17,265 nucleotides of DNA from DASSHA01 sp035693145 (GCA_035693145.1 DASSHA010000122.1:1-17265); one strand, 5' to 3'. Positions 7,684-15,413 are shown, counted from the stretch's first letter. A program made the numbers and translations. The notes: a model not told the origin generated them from the sequence alone.

Positions 7684-8606
7684 GCGGGCCGGCCCGGCCG
7701 ATCGGCCACGGCCGCGCGCCAGATCCGGGCGACTCGAGGCCGTCCGGAAAGGTCGGCCTCGATCGCGATGCTCCAGCCCGGCAAGCTCGCCCCGACCGCC
7801 GCTTCGATCGCGGCCGCCTGCTCGGACCCGATCTCGAGGAGCGCGACTCCCGAATCGGCGAGGGCCTCGGGGAGCCGTGCGAGCAGCCGGCGGATGAGCG
7901 CGAGGCCGTCCGGGCCGCCGTCGAGCGCGGCGCGCGGCTCGAACGAGGCCGCGATCGGAAGCCCCTCGACGTCTGCCGAGGGGATGTACGGCAGGTTCGC
8001 CGCGACCAGGTCATACGGCCGCTCCACGACGGGCGTCAGGAGGTCTGTCGAGACGAACCGGACGCGATCGGCGACCCCGTGCCCCACCGCGTTCACCTGG
8101 GCGACGGCGATGGCGTCGTCCGAGTCGTCCGTCGCGATGAGCTCGACGTGTTCGAGCATCCGCCGCCGTCGGAGCGCGACGGCGAGCGCGATGGCGACAG
8201 CGCCGCTGCCCGTCCCGACGTCGACCACCCGGAGCGGATGGCCTCCCGGGCTCCGAGGCGCCGACGTCAGGCGATCGGCAACCTCGTCCTCGGCAAGCTC
8301 GACGAGCCGCTCCGTCTCTGGCCGTGGGATGAGGACGCGCCGGTCGACACCCAGCGCGATCCCGTAGAACTCCTTGAAGCCGCGAATGTAGGCGACCGGC
8401 TCTCCGTCCTCGCGACGGCGGACGTCGGCCGCATAGCTCGCCGCCTGCCCGTCCCCGACCGGGGCGTCGGGGTGGGCGAGAACGGCGGTTCGATCGGCGC
8501 TGATCGCCCGCGCCAGCAGCAGCTCGGCGTCGAGGCGGGGCGATTCCGAACCGCTGGCGCGGAGACGGCTGATGCCCTCGTCGAGCAGCTCGCGCACGGT
8601 CGGCAT
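7680..8606 (-). CDS. prmC: Release factor glutamine N5-methyltransferase
   Basis: It methylates the glutamine of the GGQ motif of peptide-chain release factors using S-adenosylmethionine, which raises termination efficiency. The 308 residues have an N-terminal helical domain (1-75), the linker motif LIPRPETERLVE (92-103), the SAM-binding VDVGTGSGAVAIAL (128-141) and the substrate-glutamine motif NLPYIPS (204-210; NPPY in most homologues), followed by ALDGGPDGL, also family-typical. The ATG lies 22 bases after the debranching-like gene. Its substrate, RF1, is encoded nearby at 10985-12112, but a 2.4-kb glycosidase separates them, which is unusual. It overlaps tsaC by four bases. Confidence 0.96.
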   Translation of the reverse strand: MPTVRELLDEGISRLRASGSESPRLDAELLLARAISADRTAVLAHPDAPVGDGQAASYAADVRRREDGEPVAYIRGFKEFYGIALGVDRRVLIPRPETERLVELAEDEVADRLTSAPRSPGGHPLRVVDVGTGSGAVAIALAVALRRRRMLEHVELIATDDSDDAIAVAQVNAVGHGVADRVRFVSTDLLTPVVERPYDLVAANLPYIPSADVEGLPIAASFEPRAALDGGPDGLALIRRLLARLPEALADSGVALLEIGSEQAAAIEAAVGASLPGWSIAIEADLSGRPRVARIWRAAVADRPGRPA

Positions 8607-8628
8607 CGGCGTTCGCTCGTCGCCGCGA

Positions 8629-10995
8629 TCAGAGCCGGATCGTGATCGAGAGGTCGCCGACCTTCCGGAGGACCTCGGCGCTCGTCGTGCCGCGGTAGGT
8701 GTGGAAGAGCAGGTCGACCACGGCGTCGCCGACCCGCAGGTTCGTCAACCGGACGCTGCGCAGCCAGTTGGGCAGCTCCGGCCGTCGAAGCTCGAGCTCG
8801 TGTCGGTCGGCGTGAGCGTCGAGACCGAGCATCGTCTGGAGGAAGAGGAACGGCGCCCCGGCGGCCCAGGCCTGTGGCGAGCAGGCGACCGGATAGGGAA
8901 CCGGGACGCTCGTGTCCTCGCGCTCGAACCCGCAGAACAGCTCTGGCAGGCGATAGGCGGGGAACTGCTGCGCGGCTTCGAAGACCCGGCCGATGAGCAG
9001 GTTCGCCTCGTCGTGGAAGCCGTAGCGCTTGAGACCGGCCGCGATGAGCGACGTGTCGTGGGGCCAGACCGTCCCCGTGTGATACCCGATCGGGTTGTAG
9101 CCCGGCTGCCCGGCGGCGTATGTCCGGATCCCCCACCCCGAGAAGAGACCCCGGTCCAGCAGGCGATCGGCGACGTGATGGGCTCGGTCGGAGGCGACGA
9201 TTCCGGTCCAGAGGCAATGGCCGGCGTTCGAGGCGATCGCGTCGGCCGGACGCTTGTCCGCGTCGAGCGCCATCGCGTAGTAGCCGAGGTCCTCGACCCA
9301 GAACGCCGCCTCGAACCGCTCCCGAAGCGAGTTGGCCTCCTGCTCCAGCCGAGCGGCCAGCTCGACCTCGCCCCGGATGCCGGCGAGGTGGGCCATCCGT
9401 CGCTTGGCGTCGTAGACGTAGCCCTGGACCTCGGCAAGCGCGATCGGCGGCTGGGCGAGCCTGCCGCGCCGGTCGCGGACCGCGTCGGCGGAATCCTTCC
9501 AGCCCTGGTTCACCAGGCCGCGCTCCGACCGCCGCGCGTATTCGACGAAGCCGTCGCCGTCGCGGTCGCCGAAACGGTCGATCCATTCGAGCGCCGCGAG
9601 GGCGTTCGGCCAGTACCGGTCGACGAGCTCGCGGTCGCCGGTCCAGTCGAACGTCGCGCCGAGGAGCACGAGCCACAACGGGGTCGAATCGACCGAGCCG
9701 TAGTAGGGCGTGAACGGCAGCTCGCCGGCGCGCGCCATCTCGCCCTTGCGCAGCTCGTGGAGGATCTTGCCGGGCTCGGCATCGCGCCAGTCGTCCGTCG
9801 CGGTCGCCTGCCGGGCGGCAAGGACGCCGAGCGCCTCGATCGCAATCTGGGGCCGGAAGGCGAGCGCCTGGAGGGCGCTGATGATCGCGTCGCGCCCGAA
9901 CAGCGTCGCGAACCATGGAACCCCGGCGGCGACGTACCGCTCACCGGGATCCGGGCCGTCGTTGACGAGGAGTCGCAGGTCGGCGACCGAACGCTGGATC
10001 GCGAGGTTGAAGAGCTGATGGTCCGCGTCGACGCCGGTCGTCCCGCGGGACCAGGCGTGATAGGCGGCGGCCGCCTCGTCGACCCGAACGGCCGGCGGAT
10101 CCGGAAAGAGCTCGTCGGCCGTGGGCCTCGTCGAGTCACTCGCCGGGCCGATCGGCTGTCGGGAGTCCCAGACCCGCCATTCGATCGCCCGTTCGTCACC
10201 GGGGTCCAGGTCGAACCGCCAGCTGGCGCGGACCTGGCCGCCGGACGTGCCGGCGGCATCGTCCGTCGCTGAGGCACGAATCCGGGCCGCTTCCGAGAAG
10301 GCCACATGGGTGAGCCGCCGAACGCCGTCGAGCCCGTCGTACCCGAACGTCACCTGTCGGCCCGTCTGCTCCACGGCGACCGGCCGGACGTCGCCGCGCT
10401 CACGGCGCGGATAGCCACGGACCTCGAAGATGTCCGCCCCGTCGTCGGCGAGCTCGAGGTCGACCGTGACGGAGGCCGGATGCTCGGCATGGTTGACGAT
10501 CCTGACGCGCTCGCGGAGCGCTCCGGCAATGAGGCGCTCGCGCCGGATCCCCAGGCTCCGCCGGGCGAGCTCGACGTCCATCTCGGGCTCGATCTTTGCG
10601 TGGACGTCGCGGAGCGGCCCGGGATTCGTCATCTCGATCGCGCCCTGGTACGTCCCGCCGACAGGCGACTGGAGGAGGGCCAGCCGGGCGCCATTCACCC
10701 GAAGGGCCGCACACGAGAGGATCCGCGTGTCGTCGCGGTACAACCCCAGGCCACGGCTGTCGGGGTGGATGTCGCCGAACTGGTCGGTCAGCAGGAACAG
10801 ATTGGCGTGCTTCAGGGTGAGGACCGAGCCAAGGTCGGTCGCGGGGACGATCGATGGCTGCCCGGTCTCGATCCATGTGACGTCGGATGCGGCGGTTGCC
10901 GCGTCGCGCCCATCGGTCCTCGGGGTGCCCGTCGGCTGGCCGCCGATGGGCGGGCCGGCAGGGACGTCCTCGATGCCAGGCGGCTCAGCGGCCAC
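8629..10995 (-). CDS. Glycogen-debranching-like glycosidase (GDE N-terminal domain plus (alpha/alpha)6 barrel)
   Basis: This is a predicted cytoplasmic glycosidase acting on alpha-glucans, related to amylo-alpha-1,6-glucosidase and MGH/GH63-like enzymes; no signal peptide is visible. The 788 residues have a beta-rich N-terminal domain (about 55-280; LTLKHANLFLLTDQFGD, RGLGLYRDDTRILS) typical of glycogen-debranching N-terminal modules, then a helical barrel (about 310-785) with FGRDAIISAL (366-375), PFTPYYGSVDSTPLWLVLL (427-445), RDGDGFVEY (478-486), NQGWKDSADA (496-505), HTGTVWPHDTSL (639-650) and CSPQAWAAGAPFLFLQTMLG (705-724). The exact substrate cannot be told from sequence. I chose GTG at 10995, which overlaps the prfA end by 11 bases; GTG at 11004 is an equal alternative. 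Residues 1-50 look unstructured. Confidence 0.85.
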   Translation of the reverse strand: MAAEPPGIEDVPAGPPIGGQPTGTPRTDGRDAATAASDVTWIETGQPSIVPATDLGSVLTLKHANLFLLTDQFGDIHPDSRGLGLYRDDTRILSCAALRVNGARLALLQSPVGGTYQGAIEMTNPGPLRDVHAKIEPEMDVELARRSLGIRRERLIAGALRERVRIVNHAEHPASVTVDLELADDGADIFEVRGYPRRERGDVRPVAVEQTGRQVTFGYDGLDGVRRLTHVAFSEAARIRASATDDAAGTSGGQVRASWRFDLDPGDERAIEWRVWDSRQPIGPASDSTRPTADELFPDPPAVRVDEAAAAYHAWSRGTTGVDADHQLFNLAIQRSVADLRLLVNDGPDPGERYVAAGVPWFATLFGRDAIISALQALAFRPQIAIEALGVLAARQATATDDWRDAEPGKILHELRKGEMARAGELPFTPYYGSVDSTPLWLVLLGATFDWTGDRELVDRYWPNALAALEWIDRFGDRDGDGFVEYARRSERGLVNQGWKDSADAVRDRRGRLAQPPIALAEVQGYVYDAKRRMAHLAGIRGEVELAARLEQEANSLRERFEAAFWVEDLGYYAMALDADKRPADAIASNAGHCLWTGIVASDRAHHVADRLLDRGLFSGWGIRTYAAGQPGYNPIGYHTGTVWPHDTSLIAAGLKRYGFHDEANLLIGRVFEAAQQFPAYRLPELFCGFEREDTSVPVPYPVACSPQAWAAGAPFLFLQTMLGLDAHADRHELELRRPELPNWLRSVRLTNLRVGDAVVDLLFHTYRGTTSAEVLRKVGDLSITIRL

Positions 10996-12112
10996 GCCGC
11001 GCCCCACCCGTGCCGTTCGAATCGTTGCCGTCGTCGACGACGTCGCGCAGGCGCTCCGCCTGGTCCTCGGTCGCGAGCGCGTCGATGACCTCGTCGAGGT
11101 CACCCTGGAGGAAGCGAGGCAGATCGTGGACGTCGCGGCCGATCCGATGGTCGGTCACGCGGTTCTGCGGGAAGTTGTAGGTACGGATCTTCTCGGAACG
11201 GTCGCCCGCGCCGATCATCCCGCGCCTGGTCGCCGAGTCCTCCGCGCGCTTCTTCTCGATCTCGAGGTCGTAGAGACGCGAACGCAGGACCGCGAGGGCC
11301 TTGGCCTTGTTCTTGTGCTGGCTCTTCTCGTCCTGGATCTCGACGACGAGGCCGCTCGGTAGGTGCGTGATTCGGACGGCCGAATCGGTCGTGTTCACGG
11401 ACTGACCGCCCGGCCCCGACGAGCGCTTGACCTCGATCCGCAGGTCGCGGTCCTCGTCGATCGGGACCTCGATCTCCTCGGCCTCGGGCATGACGACGAC
11501 CGTCGCGGTCGAGGTATGGATCCGGCCCGACGATTCGGTGACGGGCACGCGCTGGACGCGATGGACGCCGCCCTCGAACTTCAGCCGGCTGTAGGCGCCG
11601 TCGCCGCGGATCTGGACGATCGCCTCCTTCGCGCCGCCGTTGCCCGTCTCGTGCAGCGACATCACCTCCGGATGCCAGCGCCGCTCGTCGGCGTAGCGGA
11701 GGTACATCCGGAGCAGTTCACCGGCGAACAACGCAGCCTCCTCGCCGCCGGTTCCGGCGCGGATCTCGACGATGACGTTGCGGTCGTCGTTGGGGTCACG
11801 CGGGAGCAGGAGCACCTTGAGCTGGTCGACCAGCCGCGCCTCCTCGTGCTCGAGCGACTCGACCTCCTCGCGCGCAAGCTCGCGTACGCCGGAGTCGGGC
11901 TCCGATTCGCGCATCTGTCGTGCCTCGTCGAGGCTGGTGCGCAGATGGAGCAGCCGGCGATACGCCTCGACCACGGGCTCGATCCGGCTGATCTCCTTGC
12001 CGAGCCGTCGAAGGGCGTCCGGGTCGCGGGCCACCTCGGGAGTCGAAAGCTGCGCCTGCAGGTCGTCGTACTGTCGAGCGACGGCCGCCAGCTTCGCGTC
12101 GAGGCCGTCCAT
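10985..12112 (-). CDS. prfA: Peptide chain release factor 1
   Basis: It recognises UAA and UAG stop codons and triggers peptidyl-tRNA hydrolysis. The 375 residues have the N-terminal helical domain (1-100), RAGTGGEEAALFA (118-130), the RF1-type stop-codon tripeptide PxT as PVT (190-192, in RVPVTESSGRIHTS), which separates it from RF2 (SPF), and the catalytic GGQ at 235-237 within SSGPGGQSVNTTDSAVRI. The conserved KSQHKNKAKAL block follows. The ATG at 12112 shares one base with the DUF1385 stop (TGATG), indicating coupling. The short C-terminus is Gly/Arg-rich. Gln237 is the expected PrmC target. Confidence 0.98.
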   Translation of the reverse strand: MDGLDAKLAAVARQYDDLQAQLSTPEVARDPDALRRLGKEISRIEPVVEAYRRLLHLRTSLDEARQMRESEPDSGVRELAREEVESLEHEEARLVDQLKVLLLPRDPNDDRNVIVEIRAGTGGEEAALFAGELLRMYLRYADERRWHPEVMSLHETGNGGAKEAIVQIRGDGAYSRLKFEGGVHRVQRVPVTESSGRIHTSTATVVVMPEAEEIEVPIDEDRDLRIEVKRSSGPGGQSVNTTDSAVRITHLPSGLVVEIQDEKSQHKNKAKALAVLRSRLYDLEIEKKRAEDSATRRGMIGAGDRSEKIRTYNFPQNRVTDHRIGRDVHDLPRFLQGDLDEVIDALATEDQAERLRDVVDDGNDSNGTGGARRGR

Positions 12113-13077
12113 CAGGCGGAATCGGCGGGCGCCGTCCGGCCCGGAAGCAGCATCGGCTCGGCGTGGAGCTCGACCGAGTCCGCCGGGCGGGGCTCGCCGT
12201 CCGCCTCGAGCGCCTGCTCCATCGACACGATGGCGACCTCGATCATGTCGTCGGTCGGCTGGCGAGTCGTGATCTTCTGGACGAGGATGCCCGGGTACAT
12301 GACCGCCCGGACGAGTGGATTCGCGCGGTACCGTGCGCCGAGCTTGAGGAGCTCGTATCCGACGGCCGCGATCACGGGAATCAGGAGGATCCGGCTCGCG
12401 ACCGAGACCGGCAGGGACTGCTTGCCGACGAGGCTGAACGCGATGATCGAGAGCGCGACGACGACGACGAGGAATTCGGTGCCGCAGCGCGGGTGCGCCG
12501 TCGGGTAACGACGAACGGCGTCGGTCGTCAACGGATCCCCGTGCTCCAGCGCGTGGATCGTCATGTGCTCGGCGCCGTGGTACTGGAAGACCCGCTTGAC
12601 GTCGGGTGCCTGGGCGATGACGAGCAGGTAGGCGACGAACAGGGCGACGCGGATGAGGCCCTCGAGGAGCGACGCGGCGAGGCCGTGCTCGTCGCCGCCG
12701 GCGGCTGCGACCCCGGCGGTCGCGAGACCCGCCAGGAACAGCGGGAGCAGGAAGAAGATCCCGATCGCCGCGACGAGCGTGAGCCCGAGCATGAGCGCGA
12801 TCGACCCGCGCCCGAGCTCGATGCCCTCCTCGCTGGCAGCGACGGAGGCGCTGCGGACGAGCCAGCGGGTGCCGACGATCAGCGTCTCGTAGAGGACGAC
12901 GAGGCCGCGGACGAGCGGCAGCCTCGACCAGCGCGAGCCGTGGATGCCCGTGTCCAGCCGCTCACTCGCCCAGACGATCCGACCGTCGGGGTGGCGCAGG
13001 GCAACCGCGATTGCGTCGCGGCCGCGCATGAGGACGCCCTCGATGAGGGCCTGGCCACCGTACGAGAAGCGAGGCAC
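12112..13077 (-). CDS. DUF1385 (YqhQ-family) membrane protein
   Basis: A conserved multi-helix membrane protein of unknown biochemical role. The 321 residues carry the family signatures GGQALIEGVLMRGRDA (7-22), QYHGAEHMTIHALEHG (165-180), YPTAHPRCGTEFLVV (191-205) and YPGILVQKITTRQPTDDMIEVA near the C-terminus. About four hydrophobic segments are visible (92-126, 140-158, 202-218, 226-246). The His and Cys motifs suggest a metal or catalytic site, which is inference. The family consensus has Lys after YHGAEH; here it is Met172. Members commonly sit beside rpmE and prfA, as here. The start is GTG at 13077 with no strong ribosome binding site, 77 bases after rpmE. Confidence 0.93.
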   Translation of the reverse strand: MPRFSYGGQALIEGVLMRGRDAIAVALRHPDGRIVWASERLDTGIHGSRWSRLPLVRGLVVLYETLIVGTRWLVRSASVAASEEGIELGRGSIALMLGLTLVAAIGIFFLLPLFLAGLATAGVAAAGGDEHGLAASLLEGLIRVALFVAYLLVIAQAPDVKRVFQYHGAEHMTIHALEHGDPLTTDAVRRYPTAHPRCGTEFLVVVVALSIIAFSLVGKQSLPVSVASRILLIPVIAAVGYELLKLGARYRANPLVRAVMYPGILVQKITTRQPTDDMIEVAIVSMEQALEADGEPRPADSVELHAEPMLLPGRTAPADSA

Positions 13078-13154
13078 CGCCGCAGTCTATCCGCGTTCGC
13101 GGCGCGGGTCGGCAGGCTCGCTCGATCGAACGTCCGCCGCTCGGCGAGGCTTCG

Positions 13155-13367
13155 TCAGGCTCGAACCTGGCGCTCGAGCCGTCGCTGGAAGCGTTCGACC
13201 TGGCCGGCGGTGTCGACGATCGTCTGCTTGCCCGTGAAGAACGGGTGGCAGTTGCTGCAGACGTCGACTCGGAGCTCGGGCCGGGTGCTCCCGACGGTGA
13301 ACGTCGTCCCGCACGAGGCGCAGTGCACCTCGGCTTGAAAGTACTTCGGATGGATGTCGGGCTTCAT
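13155..13367 (-). CDS. rpmE: 50S ribosomal protein bL31, zinc-binding type
   Basis: A small 50S-subunit protein that bridges the two ribosomal subunits. The 70 residues begin MKPDIHPKYFQAEVHCASC and keep all four zinc-ligand cysteines: Cys16, Cys19, Cys37 and Cys40, so it is the C+ form, which elsewhere can act as a zinc reserve replaced by a C- paralogue under zinc limitation. The conserved CSNCHPFFTGKQ block and basic C-terminus are present. An AGGAGA ribosome binding site lies about four bases before the ATG at 13367. It lies 63 bases after rpmA. The intergenic stretch holds no clear promoter or terminator. Confidence 0.98.
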   Translation of the reverse strand: MKPDIHPKYFQAEVHCASCGTTFTVGSTRPELRVDVCSNCHPFFTGKQTIVDTAGQVERFQRRLERQVRA

Positions 13368-13430
13368 GGTCTCTCCTGGACGCCGTCCGTGCGCGGTCGC
13401 ACTGCCTCGCCGGTGGTCATCGTGGCTCGG

Positions 13431-13694
13431 TCAGGCGGTGGGTGCCGCCTCGACCCGAATGCGCTTCTTGTCGCGTGTCTGGTGCTCGAACCGGACGCGG
13501 CCGGTGACGGTCGCAAAGACCGTGTAGTCGCGGCCGAGGCCCGTGCCGGTGCCCGCGAGGAACGTCATCCCCCGCTGGCGGACGATGATCGAACCGGCAG
13601 ATACGAGCTCGCCGTCACCGGCCTTGACGCCGAGTCGCTGGCCGACGCTGTCGCGGCCGTTCTTCGAGCTGCTGCCGGCCTTCTTGTGTGCCAT
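13431..13694 (-). CDS. rpmA: 50S ribosomal protein bL27
   Basis: A 50S protein whose N-terminal tail reaches the peptidyl-transferase centre. The 87 residues start directly with MAHKKAGSSSKNGRDSVGQR, so there is none of the cleavable N-terminal extension found in Firmicutes. The conserved AGSIIVRQRG (33-42) and LGRDYTVFATVTGRVRFE (53-70) follow. The usual FxPGxNVG motif is varied here to FLAGTGTGLG. An AAGGA site lies about nine bases before the ATG at 13694, overlapping the rplU stop codon; only two bases separate the two coding regions. Confidence 0.98.
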   Translation of the reverse strand: MAHKKAGSSSKNGRDSVGQRLGVKAGDGELVSAGSIIVRQRGMTFLAGTGTGLGRDYTVFATVTGRVRFEHQTRDKKRIRVEAAPTA

Positions 13695-13696
13695 CT

Positions 13697-14437
13697 CTAG
13701 TCGTCCTTCCCGGTGTCGGCCGCCTGCGCAGGTTCGGTCTGCCCGGTCGTGACCGGTTCGGGCGTATCGGTCGCCGTCGGCTCTGTCGCCGTCCGCTCGA
13801 CCGCGGTGGGCGTCGTCTCGGTCGTCTCGGTCGTCTCGGCCTCGCCGACGGCCGGGCTCTCAGCGTGCGCGGCCCGCGCTCGCTTCGGCTTGGCCGGCCC
13901 GCGTGGGGCCGCCGGTTCCGTGGCACCGGTGGACCCGGCCTTCAGCGCGGCCTTCGACCGCGAGGGCTTCGCGGCCGGCTCCGGTGCCGGCGCGGCACGC
14001 TTGGCGAGCTTCTCGGCAAGGGCCGCGTCCTCCGCCGCCTGCCGGGCGGCGGCGTCCTGGAGGCGCTGGCGTTCGGTCCTGGCCCGCTCGTCGGCGGCAC
14101 GGGCGTCGTCCGCGGCGCTGCGGCCGTTGAACCGGATGTCGCTGATGCGGAGCACCGTCCGCTCCTGACGATGCCCCTTCTTCACACGGCGACGGGCCTT
14201 CGGGCGGTACTTGAAGACGATGACCTTGTCGGCCCGATCGTTCGTCACGACCTCAGCGGCGACCGCGGCGTCGGTGACGAGGGGACGACCGACCGTGGCC
14301 TCCTCACCGTCGGCCACGAGCAGGACACGATCGAGGGTGATCGACGCACCGGGTTCGACGTCCAGCCGCTCGACGGCGAGCTGCGTGCCGAGCTCGACGC
14401 GGTACTGCTTTCCGCCCGTCTCGATGACTGCGTACAT
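13697..14437 (-). CDS. rplU: 50S ribosomal protein bL21 with long C-terminal extension
   Basis: A 23S rRNA-binding protein of the 50S subunit. Residues 1-104 are ordinary bL21: MYAVIETGGKQYRVELG (1-17), a central variable part, VIVFKYRPKARRRVKKGHRQ (72-91) and RISDIRFNG (97-105). The family normally ends there at about 100-110 residues, but this protein is 246 long. Residues 106-150 form an Ala/Arg/Glu-rich stretch likely to be helical, and 150-246 a Pro/Ala/Thr/Glu-rich disordered tail ending in acidic residues (TGKDD), with a TET repeat. I chose ATG at 14437, with GGAG four to five bases upstream; the longer open frame up to 15175 runs through the DUF2344 gene and is a shadow. Confidence 0.96.
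   Translation of the reverse strand: MYAVIETGGKQYRVELGTQLAVERLDVEPGASITLDRVLLVADGEEATVGRPLVTDAAVAAEVVTNDRADKVIVFKYRPKARRRVKKGHRQERTVLRISDIRFNGRSAADDARAADERARTERQRLQDAAARQAAEDAALAEKLAKRAAPAPEPAAKPSRSKAALKAGSTGATEPAAPRGPAKPKRARAAHAESPAVGEAETTETTETTPTAVERTATEPTATDTPEPVTTGQTEPAQAADTGKDD
13812..13838. repeat. Three perfect tandem copies of a 9-bp unit within rplU
   Basis: The plus strand has GTCGTCTCG repeated three times with no mismatch. On the coding strand it encodes the Thr/Glu-rich part (TETTETTET) of the bL21 tail near residues 201-209. The nine-base unit keeps the reading frame, so copy number could vary without a frameshift. Confidence 0.85.
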
Positions 14438-14491
14438 GGATCTCCGGGGTGGGCGCCCGCTCGGGATCCGAGGTCGCGGCGCGGACATGAA

Positions 14492-14506
14492 GACGCCGCC
14501 GGCGTC
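14492..14506 (-). promoter_or_regulatory. Hairpin in the rplU 5' leader
   Basis: GACGCC and GGCGTC (14492-14497 and 14501-14506) form a six-base-pair stem with a three-base loop inside the roughly 80-base leader between the predicted promoter and the rplU ATG. No U-tract follows. It may be an autoregulatory leader structure, as ribosomal protein operons often have, or a weak attenuator; both are inference. Confidence 0.3.
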
Positions 14507-14524
14507 GCCGGGGCGCGAACCGCG

Positions 14525-14553
14525 ATTGTATGAACGGGGGCCGGAAGCGTCAA
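14525..14553 (-). promoter_or_regulatory. Sigma-70-type promoter for rplU-rpmA
   Basis: The minus strand has TTGACG (14553-14548), exactly 17 bases, then TACAAT (14530-14525). Each hexamer has one mismatch to consensus (TTGACA/TATAAT). The -35 box overlaps the stop codon of the DUF2344 gene. Predicted transcription start is near 14518, leaving about an 80-base leader before rplU. It is the best promoter in the window and probably also serves rpmE and genes further downstream. Confidence 0.75.
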
Positions 14554-15356
14554 TCGAGCTCGAGACGACCCGCTGAGGCGGGCGGACCGGGCGGCTGTGC
14601 CGCACCGGACAGGTCCGCCGGGGCGGGCGGATCGCGATGATCGAGGTAGGCGCGATAGACGTCGGCCAGCGACGCGGGCGGATCGTCGTCGGCGAGCCAG
14701 ACACGGACCCTGGCGAGGTCGGAAATCTCGAGCGACGTCTCGAGCTGCTCCGCGAGCGCCGCGACGACATCGTCGGGGCGCCCAACGCCACGTTCAGGGT
14801 CCACGCGGACGCGGACCAGCAGTGCGTCCGGCACGACAGCGAGGTCGACGACGAGCGGCCGGAGATCGAACGTCGCGCCCTCCTTGCCATGGCGTCGTGT
14901 GCGTTCGAGGCGATCGGCAGCGAGGAGACCGGATGTCGCCTGCTCCAGCACGTCACGGGTCGACCCCTGAACGCCGATGACATAGTCGGCGGCGCGACCG
15001 ATCGCCGCGAGCGATCGCCCACCGAGCCACACGTCGTGGAGGACACGCAACTCGTATCCCGGCGGCCTAACCGGGGCGAGGCGCGATCGGACGGTGGCGA
15101 TCGGGAGGCGCTCGAACAGGACAAGATCGAGTGGCTCGTCCTCGGCGGTTGCTCCAACGACGAGCGGCGGTCCAAAGACGAGGTGAGGGCGCGGCGGCTG
15201 GCCAGTCGTGACGACGGGAAGCCCGCTCGAGCCGATCGCCTCCGCCCACACGACCGCCTCGTCGCGCCGAGTCCGATCGGCCACCGTCCCGTCGCGCGCG
15301 TATCGGATCCGCCAGCGCTGGCGGCCGAGCGCGCGAGTGTCCGGCTTGTCGATCAC
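14550..15356 (-). CDS. DUF2344 (radical-SAM-linked) family protein
   Basis: A protein of unknown function from the family usually encoded beside, or fused to, a radical-SAM protein close to rplU. About 268 residues from GTG at 15356. Matches are RQRWRIRYARDG (12-23), RPHLVFGPPLVVG (56-68), the central SLAAIGRAADYVIG (115-128), and the C-terminal DLRPLVVDLAV with LLVRVRVDP. The family's SHLD-type helix after the first strand is not recognisable. The C-terminus is Pro/Gly-rich. GTG at 15380 is another possible start; neither has a clear ribosome binding site. The open frame continues to 15962 but would run antisense through the J-domain gene, so I rejected that part. The position beside rplU matches the usual neighbourhood, but no radical-SAM gene or RNase G is adjacent. 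Confidence 0.75.
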   Translation of the reverse strand: MIDKPDTRALGRQRWRIRYARDGTVADRTRRDEAVVWAEAIGSSGLPVVTTGQPPRPHLVFGPPLVVGATAEDEPLDLVLFERLPIATVRSRLAPVRPPGYELRVLHDVWLGGRSLAAIGRAADYVIGVQGSTRDVLEQATSGLLAADRLERTRRHGKEGATFDLRPLVVDLAVVPDALLVRVRVDPERGVGRPDDVVAALAEQLETSLEISDLARVRVWLADDDPPASLADVYRAYLDHRDPPAPADLSGAAQPPGPPASAGRLELD

Positions 15357-15413
15357 GTCTGCTAGTGTGCGCGGGCGCACGGGCTCGAGACCGACGCCGG
15401 GCTGGCGAGGACG

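Noticed and set aside
8572..10272. Long plus-strand frame opposite the glycosidase
   Set aside because: It has no domain resemblance, and the minus-strand gene has continuous conserved motifs over the same span.
13084..13089. TAGACT resembling a -10 box just before the DUF1385 start, and the same hexamer at 7027-7032 before glyA
   Set aside because: Neither has a TGn extension or a -35 at 16-18 bases; a single hexamer is weak evidence.
14438..15175. Upstream extension of rplU in the same open frame
   Set aside because: It runs through the DUF2344 gene and the promoter; bL21 clearly begins MYAVIETGGKQY.
15357..15413. Possible promoters in the 57-base divergent gap (e.g. TGCTAGTGT on plus)
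   Set aside because: The -10 match is only 3 of 6 and no correctly spaced -35 is seen, although a promoter must exist somewhere nearby.
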